A stretch of DNA of 64,000 nt from Brevundimonas goettingensis (GCF_017487405.1 NZ_CP062222.1:310001-374000), one strand, 5' to 3'; numbered from the stretch's first letter, positions 8,939 through 18,105 are shown. Notes: a model not told the origin generated them from the letters alone. A program made the numbers and translations.

Positions 8939-10618
8939 ATGCTTCAGAACCTCGAAACCCTCGCCCGTGAGGCCAAGTCCTGGCCCTTCGAACAAGCCCG
9001 CAATCTTCTGGCCCATGTGCTCAAGAAGCGGCTGTCGGACGCCGAGCGCGATGCGGCGAAGCTGCTGATCGACGCCGGCAAGGCGGACGAGGCGCTGGCG
9101 ACCTTCGAGGCCCTGCAGCGGCCGGTGATCCTGGAGACGGGCTACGGCCCTTCCGGCCTGCCGCACATGGGCACCTTCGGCGAGGTGGCGCGCACGACGA
9201 TGGTCCGCAACGCCTTCCGCGCCCTGACCGGCGATCATTGGCCGACGCGTCTGATCGCCTTCTCCGACGACATGGACGGCCTCAGGAAGGTGCCCGAGGG
9301 CGTGCCCAATCCCGAGATGCTGCGCGAGGACCTGCACCTGTCGCTGACCCGGGTGCGCGATCCGTTCGGCACCCACGACAGCTTCGGCGCCCACAACAAC
9401 GCCCGTTTGCGCGCCTTCCTCGACGGTTTCGGCTTCGACTATGAGTTCATGTCCTCGACCGAGACCTATCGGTCGGGCCGGTTCGACGCGACCCTGCTGA
9501 CCCTGCTGGAGCGGTTCGACGCCGTGATGGCGATCATGCTGCCGACCCTGGGCGAGGAGCGCCGGGCCACCTATTCGCCCTTCCTGCCCGTCAGCCCGAT
9601 CACCGGCCATGTGCTTCAGGTCCCGACCCTGGCGCGCGACGTCGAGAAGGGCACGATCACCTTCGAGGACCCGGCCGGCGAGCCCGGCAACCGCACCGAG
9701 GTCCCGGTCACCGGCGGCCATGTGAAGCTGCAGTGGAAGCCCGACTGGGCCATGCGCTGGACGGCCCTGGACGTCGACTATGAGATGTCGGGCAAGGACC
9801 TGATCGAGAGCGTGCGTGAGAGCTCCAAGGTCTGCCGCGCCCTCGGCGGCACGCCGCCGGAGGGCTTCAACTACGAGCTCTTCCTCGACATCGAGGGCAA
9901 GAAGATCTCCAAGTCCAAGGGCAACGGCCTGACGATGGACGAGTGGCTGCGCTACGGCACACCGGAGAGCCTGAGCTGGTACATGTTCCAGTCGCCGAAG
10001 TCGGCCAAGAGCCTGCACTTCAACGTCATCCCCCGCGCCATCGACGACTATCTGGCCTTCATCGAGGCCTACAAGACCCAGGAGCCGGCCAAGCAGATCG
10101 ACAACGCCGTCTGGTCGATCCACGCCGGATCGCCGCCTTCGGCCGTCTCGCCGGTGTCCTTCGCGCTGTTGCTCAACCTCGTCGGCGTGGCCAACGCCTC
10201 GTCGAAGGCGCAGCTGTGGGCCTATTTCGCGAAGTATCTGCCCGAGGCGACGCCGGAGAATGAGCCGGTGCTGGACCAGTTGATGGACCGGGCGCTCAAC
10301 TACTACGTCGACTTCGTGAAGCCCTCGAAGTCCTATCGTCTGCCGGACGAGAAGGAGAAGGCGGCCCTGCTGGACCTCGGCGCGCGCCTGAAAGCGTTGC
10401 CGGCCGACACCACCGACGGCGAGCTGATCCAGAACGAGGTCTATGCGGTGGGCAAGGACCACGCCTTCGAACCGCTGCGCGCCTGGTTCGGCGCCCTGTA
10501 CGAGGTTCTGCTCGGCGCCTCGCAGGGGCCGCGCTTCGGCTCGTTCGCCGCCATCTACGGCCTGCCGCAGACGGTCCAGCTGATCGAGGACGGCGTGAAC
10601 GGCAAGCTGGCGGGTTAG
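8939..10618 (+). CDS. lysK: Lysyl-tRNA synthetase, class I
   Basis: Charges tRNA-Lys using the class I (archaeal-type) fold that many alphaproteobacteria use in place of class II LysS. The 559-residue protein carries the HIGH-type motif within [15 protein letters not shown] (about residue 65-80), [14 protein letters not shown], and the KMSKS-type motif KISKSKGNG (about 322-330). The frame is open from a TTG at 8903, but the ATG at 8939 ([20 protein letters not shown]) matches the usual N-terminus and is preferred. The gene stands alone between a kinase gene and an envelope protein gene. Confidence 0.95.
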   Translation: MLQNLETLAREAKSWPFEQARNLLAHVLKKRLSDAERDAAKLLIDAGKADEALATFEALQRPVILETGYGPSGLPHMGTFGEVARTTMVRNAFRALTGDHWPTRLIAFSDDMDGLRKVPEGVPNPEMLREDLHLSLTRVRDPFGTHDSFGAHNNARLRAFLDGFGFDYEFMSSTETYRSGRFDATLLTLLERFDAVMAIMLPTLGEERRATYSPFLPVSPITGHVLQVPTLARDVEKGTITFEDPAGEPGNRTEVPVTGGHVKLQWKPDWAMRWTALDVDYEMSGKDLIESVRESSKVCRALGGTPPEGFNYELFLDIEGKKISKSKGNGLTMDEWLRYGTPESLSWYMFQSPKSAKSLHFNVIPRAIDDYLAFIEAYKTQEPAKQIDNAVWSIHAGSPPSAVSPVSFALLLNLVGVANASSKAQLWAYFAKYLPEATPENEPVLDQLMDRALNYYVDFVKPSKSYRLPDEKEKAALLDLGARLKALPADTTDGELIQNEVYAVGKDHAFEPLRAWFGALYEVLLGASQGPRFGSFAAIYGLPQTVQLIEDGVNGKLAG

Positions 10619-10812
10619 CCCCCGCCGGCGACCCGCCGGACATGGCGCTCAGCAGCGAGGCTCCGCGAGCCGAGCGATAGGCCCACCGCAAGTGCGCTCT
10701 AAATGTCCCCTTCCGTACATGAACGGAAAATAACGGCAGCGCTCCGGGAGCCTTCATGTGGCGTCGGGCATTCTCCCTGCCATCGACCAACCTCGATGAA
10801 ATGGAGAGAGCC

Positions 10813-11277
10813 ATGTCGAAGACATTCAAGATCACCCTCGCTACGGCCGCCGCGATGGCGTCGCTGGTCACCGCCGCCCCGATGGCGGCTTCCGCCCAGG
10901 CCAACGGCATCACCAACTGTGACGCCCCTGGCGGACGTCAGACGGCCGGCGCCCTGATCGGCGGCGTGCTCGGCGGCGTGGTGGGTTCCAACCTCGCCCG
11001 TAACGAGCGCACGGCCGGCACCATCGTCGGCGCCGGCGCCGGCGCAGCGGCCGGGTCCTACATCGGCTGTAACCAGCAGCGCGCCCGCGCGGCCTCGGCC
11101 CAGGGCCAGTACCGCGCCACCTCGAACCTGCGCATCCGCTCGGGTCCGGGCACCAACTACGGCACGCGCGGCACCCTGGCCGCTGGTCAGCGCTTCAGCG
11201 CCATCGGCTCCTCGGGCGAATGGGTCCAGATCGCCGGCGGCGGCTGGGTGAACGCCCACTACGTCACGACCAACTAA
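10813..11277 (+). CDS. Exported glycine-zipper/SH3b domain protein
   Basis: A 154-residue protein. The signal peptide ends near AASAQA, followed by a glycine-zipper stretch (ALIGGVLGGVVGSNLA, GTIVGAGAGAAAGSYIGC) typical of proteins that insert in or line the envelope. A C-terminal bacterial SH3 domain follows (NLRIRSGPGTNYGTRGTLAAGQRF, EWVQIAGGGWVNAHYV), the type that binds peptidoglycan peptides. The ATG at 10813 follows GGAGAG at a good distance; an in-frame ATG at 10801 is possible but contains that ribosome-binding site. A strong terminator follows. The role is probably structural in the envelope, inferred from domains only. Confidence 0.88.
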   Translation: MSKTFKITLATAAAMASLVTAAPMAASAQANGITNCDAPGGRQTAGALIGGVLGGVVGSNLARNERTAGTIVGAGAGAAAGSYIGCNQQRARAASAQGQYRATSNLRIRSGPGTNYGTRGTLAAGQRFSAIGSSGEWVQIAGGGWVNAHYVTTN

Positions 11278-11302
11278 GGTCGGCGTGAGCCAGACAGGGA
11301 AG

Positions 11303-11330
11303 GCCGCCTCGCGAGAGGCGGCTTTTTCTT
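11303..11330 (+). terminator. Rho-independent terminator of the SH3 gene
   Basis: Perfect 8-bp stem GCCGCCTC (11303-11310) and GAGGCGGC (11315-11322) with the stable GCGA loop, followed by TTTTTCTT. It lies 25 bases after the stop codon. Confidence 0.9.
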
Positions 11331-11430
11331 TGGGCGCTAACGCTCACCGCGCGGCGGTTCGCCGCTTGAGCGTCTTTGCTATTGGGCGCTACCGCTCGCG
11401 ACACGGTCGCTCGCTGCTTGAGCGCGCGAC
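11331..11430. repeat. Two degenerate tandem units of 52 bp
   Basis: TGGGCGCTA at 11331 and 11383 begins two related units, each continuing CGCTC...GCTTGAGCG. They fill the gap between the terminator and the 3' end of the S24-regulator gene. The units are GC-rich and partly self-complementary. No function is evident. Confidence 0.55.
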
Positions 11431-12075
11431 CTACTGGCTGACCCAGAGGATCCGCGCCATCCAGACCACCTCGCGGCGGGGCAGAACGCGGGGCGGGTAG
11501 GCGGGGTTGATCGAGCCCAGGGTGACGCCGCGCGCCGTCACGGCCAGAAGCTCCTTGGCCACCGTCTCTCCGCCCAGGGTGCGAACCACGACCCGGTCGC
11601 CCTTGCGCACGTCCGTCGCGGTGGGATCGACGATGACCCGGTCGCCCTCGCGATAGAGGGGGATCATGGAATCCCCGGTGATCCTGAGGCTGAACAGCCC
11701 GTCTTTCAGGCGCGGCAGTTCCGTCTGGTCCCAGCCCTCGCCCGTCGGCAGGCCGGCGTCGTCGAAGAAGCCGTCGGCGCCCGCCTGGGCCAGGCCCAGC
11801 AGGGGGATGGTCGCCGGCGGGGCGTCGTCATCAGCGAGAGCGGCGAACTCGCCCAGCGAGATCCGCGTCGCCTCCAGTATCCGCATCAGGCTCTCGGTCG
11901 AGGGCCAGCGCGGCCGAGGCGGATCCGCCGGTCCCGAGGACGGCCCGAAGCGTTTCGACGGATTGAAGCTGGTGGCGTCCAGTCCTGCGCGTTTGGCCAG
12001 GCCTGAGGGCGACAGGCCCTCGCGCCGCGCCAGATTGTCGACGGCCTTCCAGAGCTTGGCGTGGGACAGGGGCAT
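11431..12075 (-). CDS. S24-family (LexA/CI-like) transcriptional regulator
   Basis: A 214-residue regulator. The N-terminal helix-turn-helix (AKLWKAVDNLARREGLSPSGLAKRAGLDATSFNPSKR is typical in layout) is followed by a conserved WPSTESLMRILEAT block and a C-terminal S24 peptidase fold. The latter has catalytic Ser136 (ITGDSMIPLYREGD) and Lys174 (GETVAKELL), plus an Ala-Gly pair (LAQAGADGFF) at the expected self-cleavage site. This suggests a repressor removed by RecA-stimulated or spontaneous autocleavage, but the inducing condition and targets are unknown. I prefer the ATG at 12075; a GTG at 12105 would add 10 residues. It is not LexA itself: the HTH is of the XRE/CI type. No phage genes are nearby. 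Confidence 0.85.
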   Translation of the reverse strand: MPLSHAKLWKAVDNLARREGLSPSGLAKRAGLDATSFNPSKRFGPSSGPADPPRPRWPSTESLMRILEATRISLGEFAALADDDAPPATIPLLGLAQAGADGFFDDAGLPTGEGWDQTELPRLKDGLFSLRITGDSMIPLYREGDRVIVDPTATDVRKGDRVVVRTLGGETVAKELLAVTARGVTLGSINPAYPPRVLPRREVVWMARILWVSQ

Positions 12076-12162
12076 GACACGGGCTTCCGGCGTATGAGTC
12101 GCCACAATACACAGGAATAAATGCCTAGGCCAGTGCGGTCGGCTTCGGTTGGAGCTGGAGCC

Positions 12163-12591
12163 CTATTCCAGTCCGGCGGCGCGGCGTTCCTGCCAGGCCC
12201 AGAAGGTGCCGACGGCCAGGGCGATCAGCACGCCATATCCCGCCAGATTGACCACGGTCAGGAAGGCGGCGGACGACGGGCGCACGTCCACGATCGACAG
12301 GACATGGCTGGTCACGACCAGCAGTTGGCAGGCGGCGGCCCAGACCGGCCAGACGCGCCGGGACTTCCACACCAGGGCGGCCAGCACGACCAGCATCACC
12401 ACATCGATGGCGAAGACGCCCCACTGCACCTGGAACACCTTGCCGTCGCCCTGGGCGAGCAGGGAGGCGAACCAGCCGAGCACATAGGCGCCGGCGGCGA
12501 GGCGTTCTGGCTCGTCGCCCTTCCAGAATGCGAACAGACAGATCGCGACCACAAAGACCGCGCCGATCTGTGACCACAGGGTATCAAACAT
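12163..12591 (-). CDS. Four-helix integral membrane protein of unknown function
   Basis: A 142-residue protein with about four transmembrane helices (IGAVFVVAICLFAFW, AAGAYVLGWFASLLA, FAIDVVMLVVLAALVW, and LTVVNLAGYGVLIALAVGTFWAWQ) and short polar loops. I do not recognise a named family; similar small membrane proteins are common next to regulators in Caulobacterales and sphingomonads. The ATG at 12591 gives MFDTLW; a TTG one codon upstream is possible. It lies 88 bases from the S24 regulator start, on the same strand and upstream of it, so cotranscription is possible. Confidence 0.72.
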   Translation of the reverse strand: MFDTLWSQIGAVFVVAICLFAFWKGDEPERLAAGAYVLGWFASLLAQGDGKVFQVQWGVFAIDVVMLVVLAALVWKSRRVWPVWAAACQLLVVTSHVLSIVDVRPSSAAFLTVVNLAGYGVLIALAVGTFWAWQERRAAGLE

Positions 12592-12680
12592 CAAAACGCC
12601 CCCGCGCCGAATGACGCGAGGGCGATAATGTAACGAGTCTGGCCAATCCGGAATGACCGGAAGCCTACATTACGTCGAAT

Positions 12681-13049
12681 TCAGACAGCGCGCAGGCGCG
12701 TGGTGATGCCGACGCCGGTGGGCTTCTCGCCGCCGCCGATCGGGGTTTCCCAATCGTCGGGCTTGTTCAGCGGGCCGACGGCATAAATGCCCCAGCCGAG
12801 CTTGCGGTGATCTTTTTGCATTTCGGCGTGGCAGGCCACGATGGCCTCACGCGCGGTGCTCAGAGCCGCGATGGTTTCCATCGCCTTGGCTTGCGAGCCG
12901 GAAGCCGTGACCGCGGACAGCGACAGGGCGGCGCGGGCGCCGATCATCGACTGAACCAGGGTCGTGGCCTGGGTGATCGCGGTATCGATAGCGTTTTCAG
13001 TAGCATGCAGTTCGCCGGCGACGCTGGCGACAACTTCAGAACGATCCAT
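12681..13049 (-). CDS. Small protein of unknown function, paralogue A
   Basis: A 122-residue, mostly alpha-helical protein without signal peptide or membrane segment. A helical region of about 85 residues, rich in Ala, is followed by a C-terminal motif AVGPLNKPDDWETPIGGG. The next gene upstream (13142-13483) ends with the closely matching AVGPLDKPEDTPLIGGG, so the two are tandem paralogues. The ATG at 13049 is preceded by an almost perfect AGGAGGGG ribosome-binding site 6 bases away, suggesting high expression. I recognise no family; it does not look like a toxin-antitoxin pair. Confidence 0.75.
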   Translation of the reverse strand: MDRSEVVASVAGELHATENAIDTAITQATTLVQSMIGARAALSLSAVTASGSQAKAMETIAALSTAREAIVACHAEMQKDHRKLGWGIYAVGPLNKPDDWETPIGGGEKPTGVGITTRLRAV

Positions 13050-13141
13050 AGTACCCCTCCTAAGCAACAGGTAAAAATATCCTTAACACGTTTCAGGAGA
13101 GTCCGGTAGGGATTTGTTTACCCTAAGCGGGAGCGTCGCCG

Positions 13142-13483
13142 TTAGGCGAGGGAGCGGGAGGCGGGCTTGCGGCGTCTCGGTCCGCCGCCGATCAGGGGGG
13201 TGTCTTCGGGCTTGTCCAGCGGGCCGACGGCGGTTTCGTCCAGTCCGATGCGGCGGGCGACGTCGGCGAGGGTCTGGTGCGCCCGCGCCAGATGGAGGCG
13301 GGCACGGTTCACCGCCTTGGCCGGAGCGGCCTGGCCGCCGCCGGCGGGGGCGAGCGCCGTCAGGGCCTGGGCTTCGACGAGGGCCACCTCGACTGCGGCC
13401 TCGGCGGCGTGCAGGCTCCCGGTCACCTTGAGGCCGGCTGAAATACGGGCCGCTGCGTCGCGGCCGAAAGCCTTTGAAACCAT
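13142..13483 (-). CDS. Small protein of unknown function, paralogue B
   Basis: A 113-residue helical protein, paralogous to the downstream gene. It has a similar Ala-rich helical body (SLHAAEAAVEVALVEAQ, against ELHATENAIDTAITQAT in paralogue A) and the shared tail motif AVGPLxKPxD...IGGG at about residues 85-101. The last ten residues are basic (PRRRKPASRSLA), unlike paralogue A, which could indicate nucleic acid or membrane contact. The spacing of 92 bases to paralogue A allows either one operon or separate promoters. Its function is not known to me. Confidence 0.72.
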   Translation of the reverse strand: MVSKAFGRDAAARISAGLKVTGSLHAAEAAVEVALVEAQALTALAPAGGGQAAPAKAVNRARLHLARAHQTLADVARRIGLDETAVGPLDKPEDTPLIGGGPRRRKPASRSLA

Positions 13484-13546
13484 ATCCGCCCCCCGGATGA
13501 CCCAGCGTCACCCCGTGAGACAATCATGGGTGGCTCGGGACCGCAA

Positions 13547-13945
13547 TTACTCGTTGCTGTCGTCCAGCAGGAAGTTGGCGACCAGGGTGGCGATCGGCTG
13601 GCTTTCGTCCTCCTGCCAGGCCTCGGCCAGCACGTGGGCGACGCGGCGGCCGGCGCGAGAGATATGGGCCCGCGCCAGCACGTCCACCGGCCGGCCCGAG
13701 CGCAGATAGGAGACGGTGACGTTGATCGGCCGGGGCAGACGAAGGCGCGGATAAGCCAGGGCCACCTGGGCGATGGCGGTCATCTCCAGCAGGGCCGCGG
13801 TAGAGCCGCCGTGCAGGGCCGGCAGCAGGGGGTTGCCGATCAGCTTGTCGGCGAAGGGCATGACCACGGTCAGGACCTCCTCCTCGACCCGGCCCTCAAG
13901 GCCGAGGAAGCGGGCGTAGGGCAGGCGTTGCAGCAGTTCGCTCAT
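13547..13945 (-). CDS. PaaI-type hotdog-fold thioesterase
   Basis: A 132-residue hotdog-fold protein, of the usual size for acyl-CoA thioesterases of the PaaI/YiaI group. The signature HGGSTAALLEMTAIAQVAL (His-Gly-Gly in the active-site helix) and the strand PRPINVTVSYLRSGRPVDVLARAHISRAGRRVAHVLAEAW are characteristic. Such enzymes hydrolyse acyl-CoA; the substrate cannot be told from sequence. Its ATG overlaps the stop of the upstream thioesterase gene by an ATGA, so the two are cotranslated and may act as a heteromeric pair. Confidence 0.86.
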   Translation of the reverse strand: MSELLQRLPYARFLGLEGRVEEEVLTVVMPFADKLIGNPLLPALHGGSTAALLEMTAIAQVALAYPRLRLPRPINVTVSYLRSGRPVDVLARAHISRAGRRVAHVLAEAWQEDESQPIATLVANFLLDDSNE

Positions 13946-14433
13946 CGGGCCGCTCCCTCCGTGCGCGGCTTCAGATTGGCGCCGGTCCGGTGCGAGGCGT
14001 TTTCCGTGATCACATAGGCGGACTGAGCGGCGGCGACCGGATCGCCGGGGCCGTCATCCGCTCCGGCCTCGAAGGCCCAGGCGCGGACGAAGGCGATGTT
14101 GCGCGTCACCTTGAAGCAGTGGGCCTCGGCGATCAGGTCGGTCTTCGGCCGCGCCGCCCGCATATAGTCGACGCGCAGATCCAGGGTCGCGATGTTCTGG
14201 AAACCGCCCAGGGCCACCCAGGTCGCCAGGCCGCCGACATGGTCCAGCATGGTGGTGACCAGCCCGCCGGCCAGCACGCCCGTGTCGGGATCTCCGACCA
14301 GATCCTCGCGCCATGGCGTGCGCAGCCTCACGATCTGACCCTCGACGCTTTCCAGCCTGAAGCCCAGCGCCTGGGTGTGGGCGGCGCCGCCGGCCAACTG
14401 AGGCAGAATCTCTGTCAGGAACGTATCGCTCAT
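13942..14433 (-). CDS. PaaI-type hotdog-fold thioesterase
   Basis: A 163-residue hotdog-fold protein with the active-site block VLAGGLVTTMLDHVGGLATWVAL (Gly-Gly-Leu replaces His-Gly-Gly of the downstream paralogue, with Asp-His further along). The strand region is IATLDLRVDYMRAARPKTDLIAEAH. It is the upstream member of a two-gene ATGA-overlapping pair. The different active-site residues suggest the two copies differ in substrate or act together. It is divergent from the exonuclease gene, with about 60 bases between starts. Confidence 0.85.
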   Translation of the reverse strand: MSDTFLTEILPQLAGGAAHTQALGFRLESVEGQIVRLRTPWREDLVGDPDTGVLAGGLVTTMLDHVGGLATWVALGGFQNIATLDLRVDYMRAARPKTDLIAEAHCFKVTRNIAFVRAWAFEAGADDGPGDPVAAAQSAYVITENASHRTGANLKPRTEGAAR

Positions 14434-14493
14434 CCATCCGTCCTTATCGGGCGCGGCCTTGCGCGCAAGCCCCGGATGCCGACCTTAAAGCCC

Positions 14494-15534
14494 ATGATCC
14501 GTTTCGAGGACCTGCTGAAGCCGACGCCCGCGGGGCTCTATTGCCCGCCCGGCGATTTCTATATCGACCCGGTCCGGCCGGTGGAGCGGGCGGTGATCAC
14601 CCACGGCCATTCGGACCACGCGCGGGCGGGCCACGGCGCGGTCCTGGCCACGCCCCAGACCCTGGCCATCATGGCCGAGCGCTATGGCGAGGACTTCACC
14701 GTCGCACGTCAGGCCGCGCCCTACGGCCAGACGACGGCGATCAACGGCGTCGATATCCGGCTGGTCCCCGCGGGCCATGTCCTCGGCTCGGCCCAGGCGG
14801 TGGTCAGTTGGAAGGGGATCACCATGGTCGCCTCGGGCGACTACAAGCGCCGACGCGATCCGACCTGCGCCGGGTTCGAGCCTGTGCCCTGTCACGTCTT
14901 CATTTCCGAGGCGACCTTCGGCCTGCCGGTCTTCACCCACCCTCCGGACAGTGAGGAGGTCGGCCGACTGGTCCAGTCGCTGGGCCAGTTTCCCGACCGC
15001 GCCCATCTGGTCGGCGCCTATGCGCTCGGCAAGGCCCAGCGGGTGATCCGGCTGCTGCGCGAGGCGGGCTGGGAGCGACCCATCTATGTCCACGGCGCAC
15101 TGGAGCGGCTGAACGCCCTCTATCAGCGCGAAGGCGTCGATCTTGGGCCGATCCTGCCGGCGACCGGCCTGCCGAAGGACTCGCTGGGCGGGGAGGTGGC
15201 CATCGCCCCGCCGTCGGCCATTCAGGACCGCTGGGCCCGGCGTTTCGCCGATCCGGTGACCGCCTTCGCCTCGGGCTGGATGGGCGTGAAGGCGCGGGCG
15301 CGGCAAAGGGGGGTGGAGCTGCCTCTGGTCATCTCGGACCACGCCGACTGGACCGAACTGACCACGACCTTCACCGAGTTGAAGCCCGAGGAAATCTGGA
15401 TCACCCACGGCCGCGAGGAGGGGTTGTTGCGCTGGTGCGAGCTGAACGGCCAGACGGCGCGAGCGCTCAGACTGGTCGGCTATGACGAGGAGGACGAGGA
15501 GGCGCCGGTCGCGGAACCTGACCCGGTCCGTTAA
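14494..15534 (+). CDS. Ligase-associated DNA exonuclease (metallo-beta-lactamase/beta-CASP fold)
   Basis: A 346-residue metallo-beta-lactamase nuclease with the zinc motif HGHSDHARAGH near residue 36-46, LVPAGHVLGSAQAVV, VASGDYKRRRDPTC, and the C-terminal LVISDHADWTEL and WITHGREEGL typical of the lig-associated exonuclease family (TIGR04122 type). In other bacteria this gene neighbours an ATP-dependent DNA ligase and a DEAD-box helicase and is thought to act in DNA repair. Neither partner is adjacent here. The ATG at 14494 is preferred; an in-frame ATG 18 bases upstream is possible. The 3' end overlaps the convergent kinase gene by four bases. Confidence 0.87.
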   Translation: MIRFEDLLKPTPAGLYCPPGDFYIDPVRPVERAVITHGHSDHARAGHGAVLATPQTLAIMAERYGEDFTVARQAAPYGQTTAINGVDIRLVPAGHVLGSAQAVVSWKGITMVASGDYKRRRDPTCAGFEPVPCHVFISEATFGLPVFTHPPDSEEVGRLVQSLGQFPDRAHLVGAYALGKAQRVIRLLREAGWERPIYVHGALERLNALYQREGVDLGPILPATGLPKDSLGGEVAIAPPSAIQDRWARRFADPVTAFASGWMGVKARARQRGVELPLVISDHADWTELTTTFTELKPEEIWITHGREEGLLRWCELNGQTARALRLVGYDEEDEEAPVAEPDPVR

Positions 15535-17153
15535 GCGGCGCGAACTCGTTTGGGCGCGGCCTCGGCCGGAGCCAGGGTCTCGCCGGAGAGGGCGGCGTTC
15601 ATGGCCATGCGCAGGCGCTCGGGCTTGATCGGCTTCTCGACGACGGCGGCCATGCCGATGGCCAGATAGGCCTTGGCGTCGTCCGGGTCGGCGTTGGCGG
15701 TCAGGGCCACGATCGGGATCTGGCTCTCGGGGCCGGTCAGGGCGCGGATGGCCTGGGTCGCCTGGACCCCGTCCATGCGCGGCATCTTGATGTCCATCAG
15801 GATCAGGTCGAACGGACGGGCCTGGACGGCTTCAAGGGCCTCGAGGCCGTCTTCGGCGGTCTCGGAGCTGCAGCCGAACATCTCGCATAGCGCCTGGGCC
15901 ACGACGCGGTTGGTGGCGTTGTCATCGACGATCAGGATGTGCGGATTGGCCTGGAGCTCCAGCTCGGCCAGGGCCTGGACATTGGACTGGGCGTCGGCCT
16001 GGGCGACGGTGCGCGGGGCGGCGAAGTCGAAGGCGAAGGTGGCGCCGCGACCGGCGTTGTTCTCGGCCCAGATCCGGCCTTCCATGCGCTCGACGATCTG
16101 GCGGCAGATCGACAGGCCGAGGCCCGCGCCGTCGGGGCCTGAGCCGTGCACGAAGGGTTCGAAGATGGCGTCCACGCGCCCGGCGTCGACGCCGGGGCCG
16201 TCGTCGCGGACGCGGGCCTCCATGCGGATTTCCGAGCCGTCGACCCAGGCCTTGAGGCGGGCCTCGACCATGCCGTTGCGGGCGAATTTCAGGGCGTTGC
16301 CGATCAGGTTGTTGAACACCTGCTTGATCCGTATCGGATCGATCTCGGCGGCCAGTTCGGTGTCGCCTTCGTAGCCGACCATCAGGGTCACGCCGTCCTG
16401 CGAGGCGCGCGGCGCCCACAGCTGCTCGACGTCGTCCATCAGGGCGCGCAGCGGGGTGGCGACCGGCGACAGCTCCAGCTCGCCGGCCTCGGCGCGCGAC
16501 AGGTCCAGCGCGTCCTGCAGGATGCGGATCAGGGTCTCGGACGAGTCGACGATCGTCTGGACATGGGCGTGGGCCTGGTCGTTGAGTGGCTGGCGACGCA
16601 GCAGTTCGGCGACGGCGAGGACGCCGTTCATCGGGGTGCGCAGCTCGTGGCTCATGATGGCCAGGAACTGGCTCTTGGCGCGGGCCGAGGCCAGGGCCTG
16701 GGCCTTGGAGTCGGTCAGGGCGCGCTGCTGGTCGGCCAGTTCGGCGTTCTGGCGGCGCTGCTGGTCGTTGATGGCCTGAAGCAGGGAGACGGCGGTGCCC
16801 ACCCCGCGATAGCGGCCGTCGCGGGTGACGATGAAACCGCGCATCAGGGCGCCGGGCCCGCCCTTGAGCATGATGTCGCAGAAGGCGTCGATGGCGACGC
16901 CGGCCTCGACCACGGCGGGCTCGGAATCCATGACATAGGTCACGGGGCGGCCGGAGTAGAGGGCATGGCCGAAGGGGCCGGCGATCTTGATCAGGAAGGC
17001 GTTGCGTTCGACCAGGCCGACCGGGCGGCCGTCGTCGACGACGGGAATGACGAGGGTGTCCGGCTCACGGTGAAAGCGCGCGAAAACCTCGCTCGCCAGC
17101 ACATCGGGCGCGATGGGTTCGGCTCGTTCCGTGAGGACTTCGATGGTCGGCAT
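15531..17153 (-). CDS. CBS-domain hybrid sensor histidine kinase
   Basis: A 540-residue cytoplasmic hybrid kinase. The N-terminal 125 residues resemble a CBS-domain pair (IPVVDDGRPVGLVERNAFLIKIAGPFGHALYSGRPV, then FIVTRDGRYRGVGTAVSLLQ). A coiled linker, HisKA with His169 (IMSHELRTPMN), HATPase_c with NNLIGNALKF (281-290), DDGPGVD (317-323) and GAGLGLSI (342-349) follow, and then a receiver with DD410-411, Asp454 (ILMDIKMP) and Lys in VVEKPIKP. Unlike the kinase at 7.4 kb it is complete. CBS modules bind adenine nucleotides, so it may sense energy state; that is an inference. No cognate regulator is adjacent. Confidence 0.92.
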   Translation of the reverse strand: MPTIEVLTERAEPIAPDVLASEVFARFHREPDTLVIPVVDDGRPVGLVERNAFLIKIAGPFGHALYSGRPVTYVMDSEPAVVEAGVAIDAFCDIMLKGGPGALMRGFIVTRDGRYRGVGTAVSLLQAINDQQRRQNAELADQQRALTDSKAQALASARAKSQFLAIMSHELRTPMNGVLAVAELLRRQPLNDQAHAHVQTIVDSSETLIRILQDALDLSRAEAGELELSPVATPLRALMDDVEQLWAPRASQDGVTLMVGYEGDTELAAEIDPIRIKQVFNNLIGNALKFARNGMVEARLKAWVDGSEIRMEARVRDDGPGVDAGRVDAIFEPFVHGSGPDGAGLGLSICRQIVERMEGRIWAENNAGRGATFAFDFAAPRTVAQADAQSNVQALAELELQANPHILIVDDNATNRVVAQALCEMFGCSSETAEDGLEALEAVQARPFDLILMDIKMPRMDGVQATQAIRALTGPESQIPIVALTANADPDDAKAYLAIGMAAVVEKPIKPERLRMAMNAALSGETLAPAEAAPKRVRAA

Positions 17154-17388
17154 ACTGGCCGGGACTCCGTTCTACGCTGTGGACAATGGCTGAAAACCAT
17201 TTTCAGAAGGGTTAAGCGGGGAGGGATTTTCTCAGATTGAGAAAATTGCCTGTTCGGCCAATGGGTCAGTCGTGGCGTGAACTGGCGCTTTTTGCGCCGG
17301 GACCCCATTTGGTGTATGGCGAGAGCCGAAGTTTCATCCTGAAAGCGACCCGAATGCGCGCGGCCGACCGGCCGACCGCAGATTTGTC

Positions 17389-18105
17389 ATGAGCGATTTC
17401 CAGAATTCTCCCTCTTCGTCCGCCCTCGTCCTGTTCTCGGGCGGGCAGGACAGCGCCACCTGCTTGGCCTGGGCGCTGGAGCGGTATGAGCGCGTCGAGA
17501 CCGTCGGCTTCGACTACGGCCAGCGCCATTCGGTCGAGATGCAGGCCCGCCAACGGGTCCGCGACGGCATGGCCAGGGTCCTGCCCGAATTGGCCGACCG
17601 GCTGGGCCCCGACCACATCGTCGACCTGACCGGCTTCGGCGCCATCGGCGAGACGGCCATGACCACGGACCGCGCCATCGAGATCGGCGCGCGGGGTTTG
17701 CCCAACACCTTCGTGCCCGGCCGCAACCTGGTCTTCCTGACCTGCGCCGCGGCGCTCGCCGACCGGCGGGGGCTGGAGGTGCTGGTCGGCGGCATGTGCG
17801 AGACCGACTTCTCGGGCTATCCCGACTGCCGCCGCGCCACCATCGACGCCATGTCCAGCGCCCTGACGCTGGGCCTCGACAAGCCTGTGCCGATCGACAC
17901 CCCGCTTATGGCCCTGACCAAGGCCCAGACCTGGGCCCTGGCGCAACGGCTGGGCGGCCAACGGCTGGTCGAGCTGATCGTCGAGGAGAGCCACACCTGC
18001 TACCTCGGCGACCGGTCGCATCGGCACGTCTGGGGCTTCGGCTGCGGAACCTGCCCGGCCTGCGAACTGCGCGCCGCCGGATACGCCGAATGGGCCGCCG
18101 AATGA
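17389..18105 (+). CDS. queC: 7-cyano-7-deazaguanine (preQ0) synthase
   Basis: QueC converts 7-carboxy-7-deazaguanine to preQ0 with ATP and ammonia in queuosine synthesis. The 238-residue protein has the PP-loop [14 protein letters not shown] at about 17-30, [39 protein letters not shown], and the C-terminal four-Cys zinc cluster (TCYLG then [12 protein letters not shown]). It is first of the queC-queE-queD operon; its TGA overlaps the queE ATG. The 235-bp region upstream holds no recognisable preQ1 riboswitch. Confidence 0.97.
   Translation: MSDFQNSPSSSALVLFSGGQDSATCLAWALERYERVETVGFDYGQRHSVEMQARQRVRDGMARVLPELADRLGPDHIVDLTGFGAIGETAMTTDRAIEIGARGLPNTFVPGRNLVFLTCAAALADRRGLEVLVGGMCETDFSGYPDCRRATIDAMSSALTLGLDKPVPIDTPLMALTKAQTWALAQRLGGQRLVELIVEESHTCYLGDRSHRHVWGFGCGTCPACELRAAGYAEWAAE

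Noticed and set aside
17154..17388. A preQ1 riboswitch upstream of queC
   Set aside because: I looked for the short H-type pseudoknot with an A-rich tail and found none; the region is GC-rich with only a weak GCGC-T5-GCGC-like hairpin.
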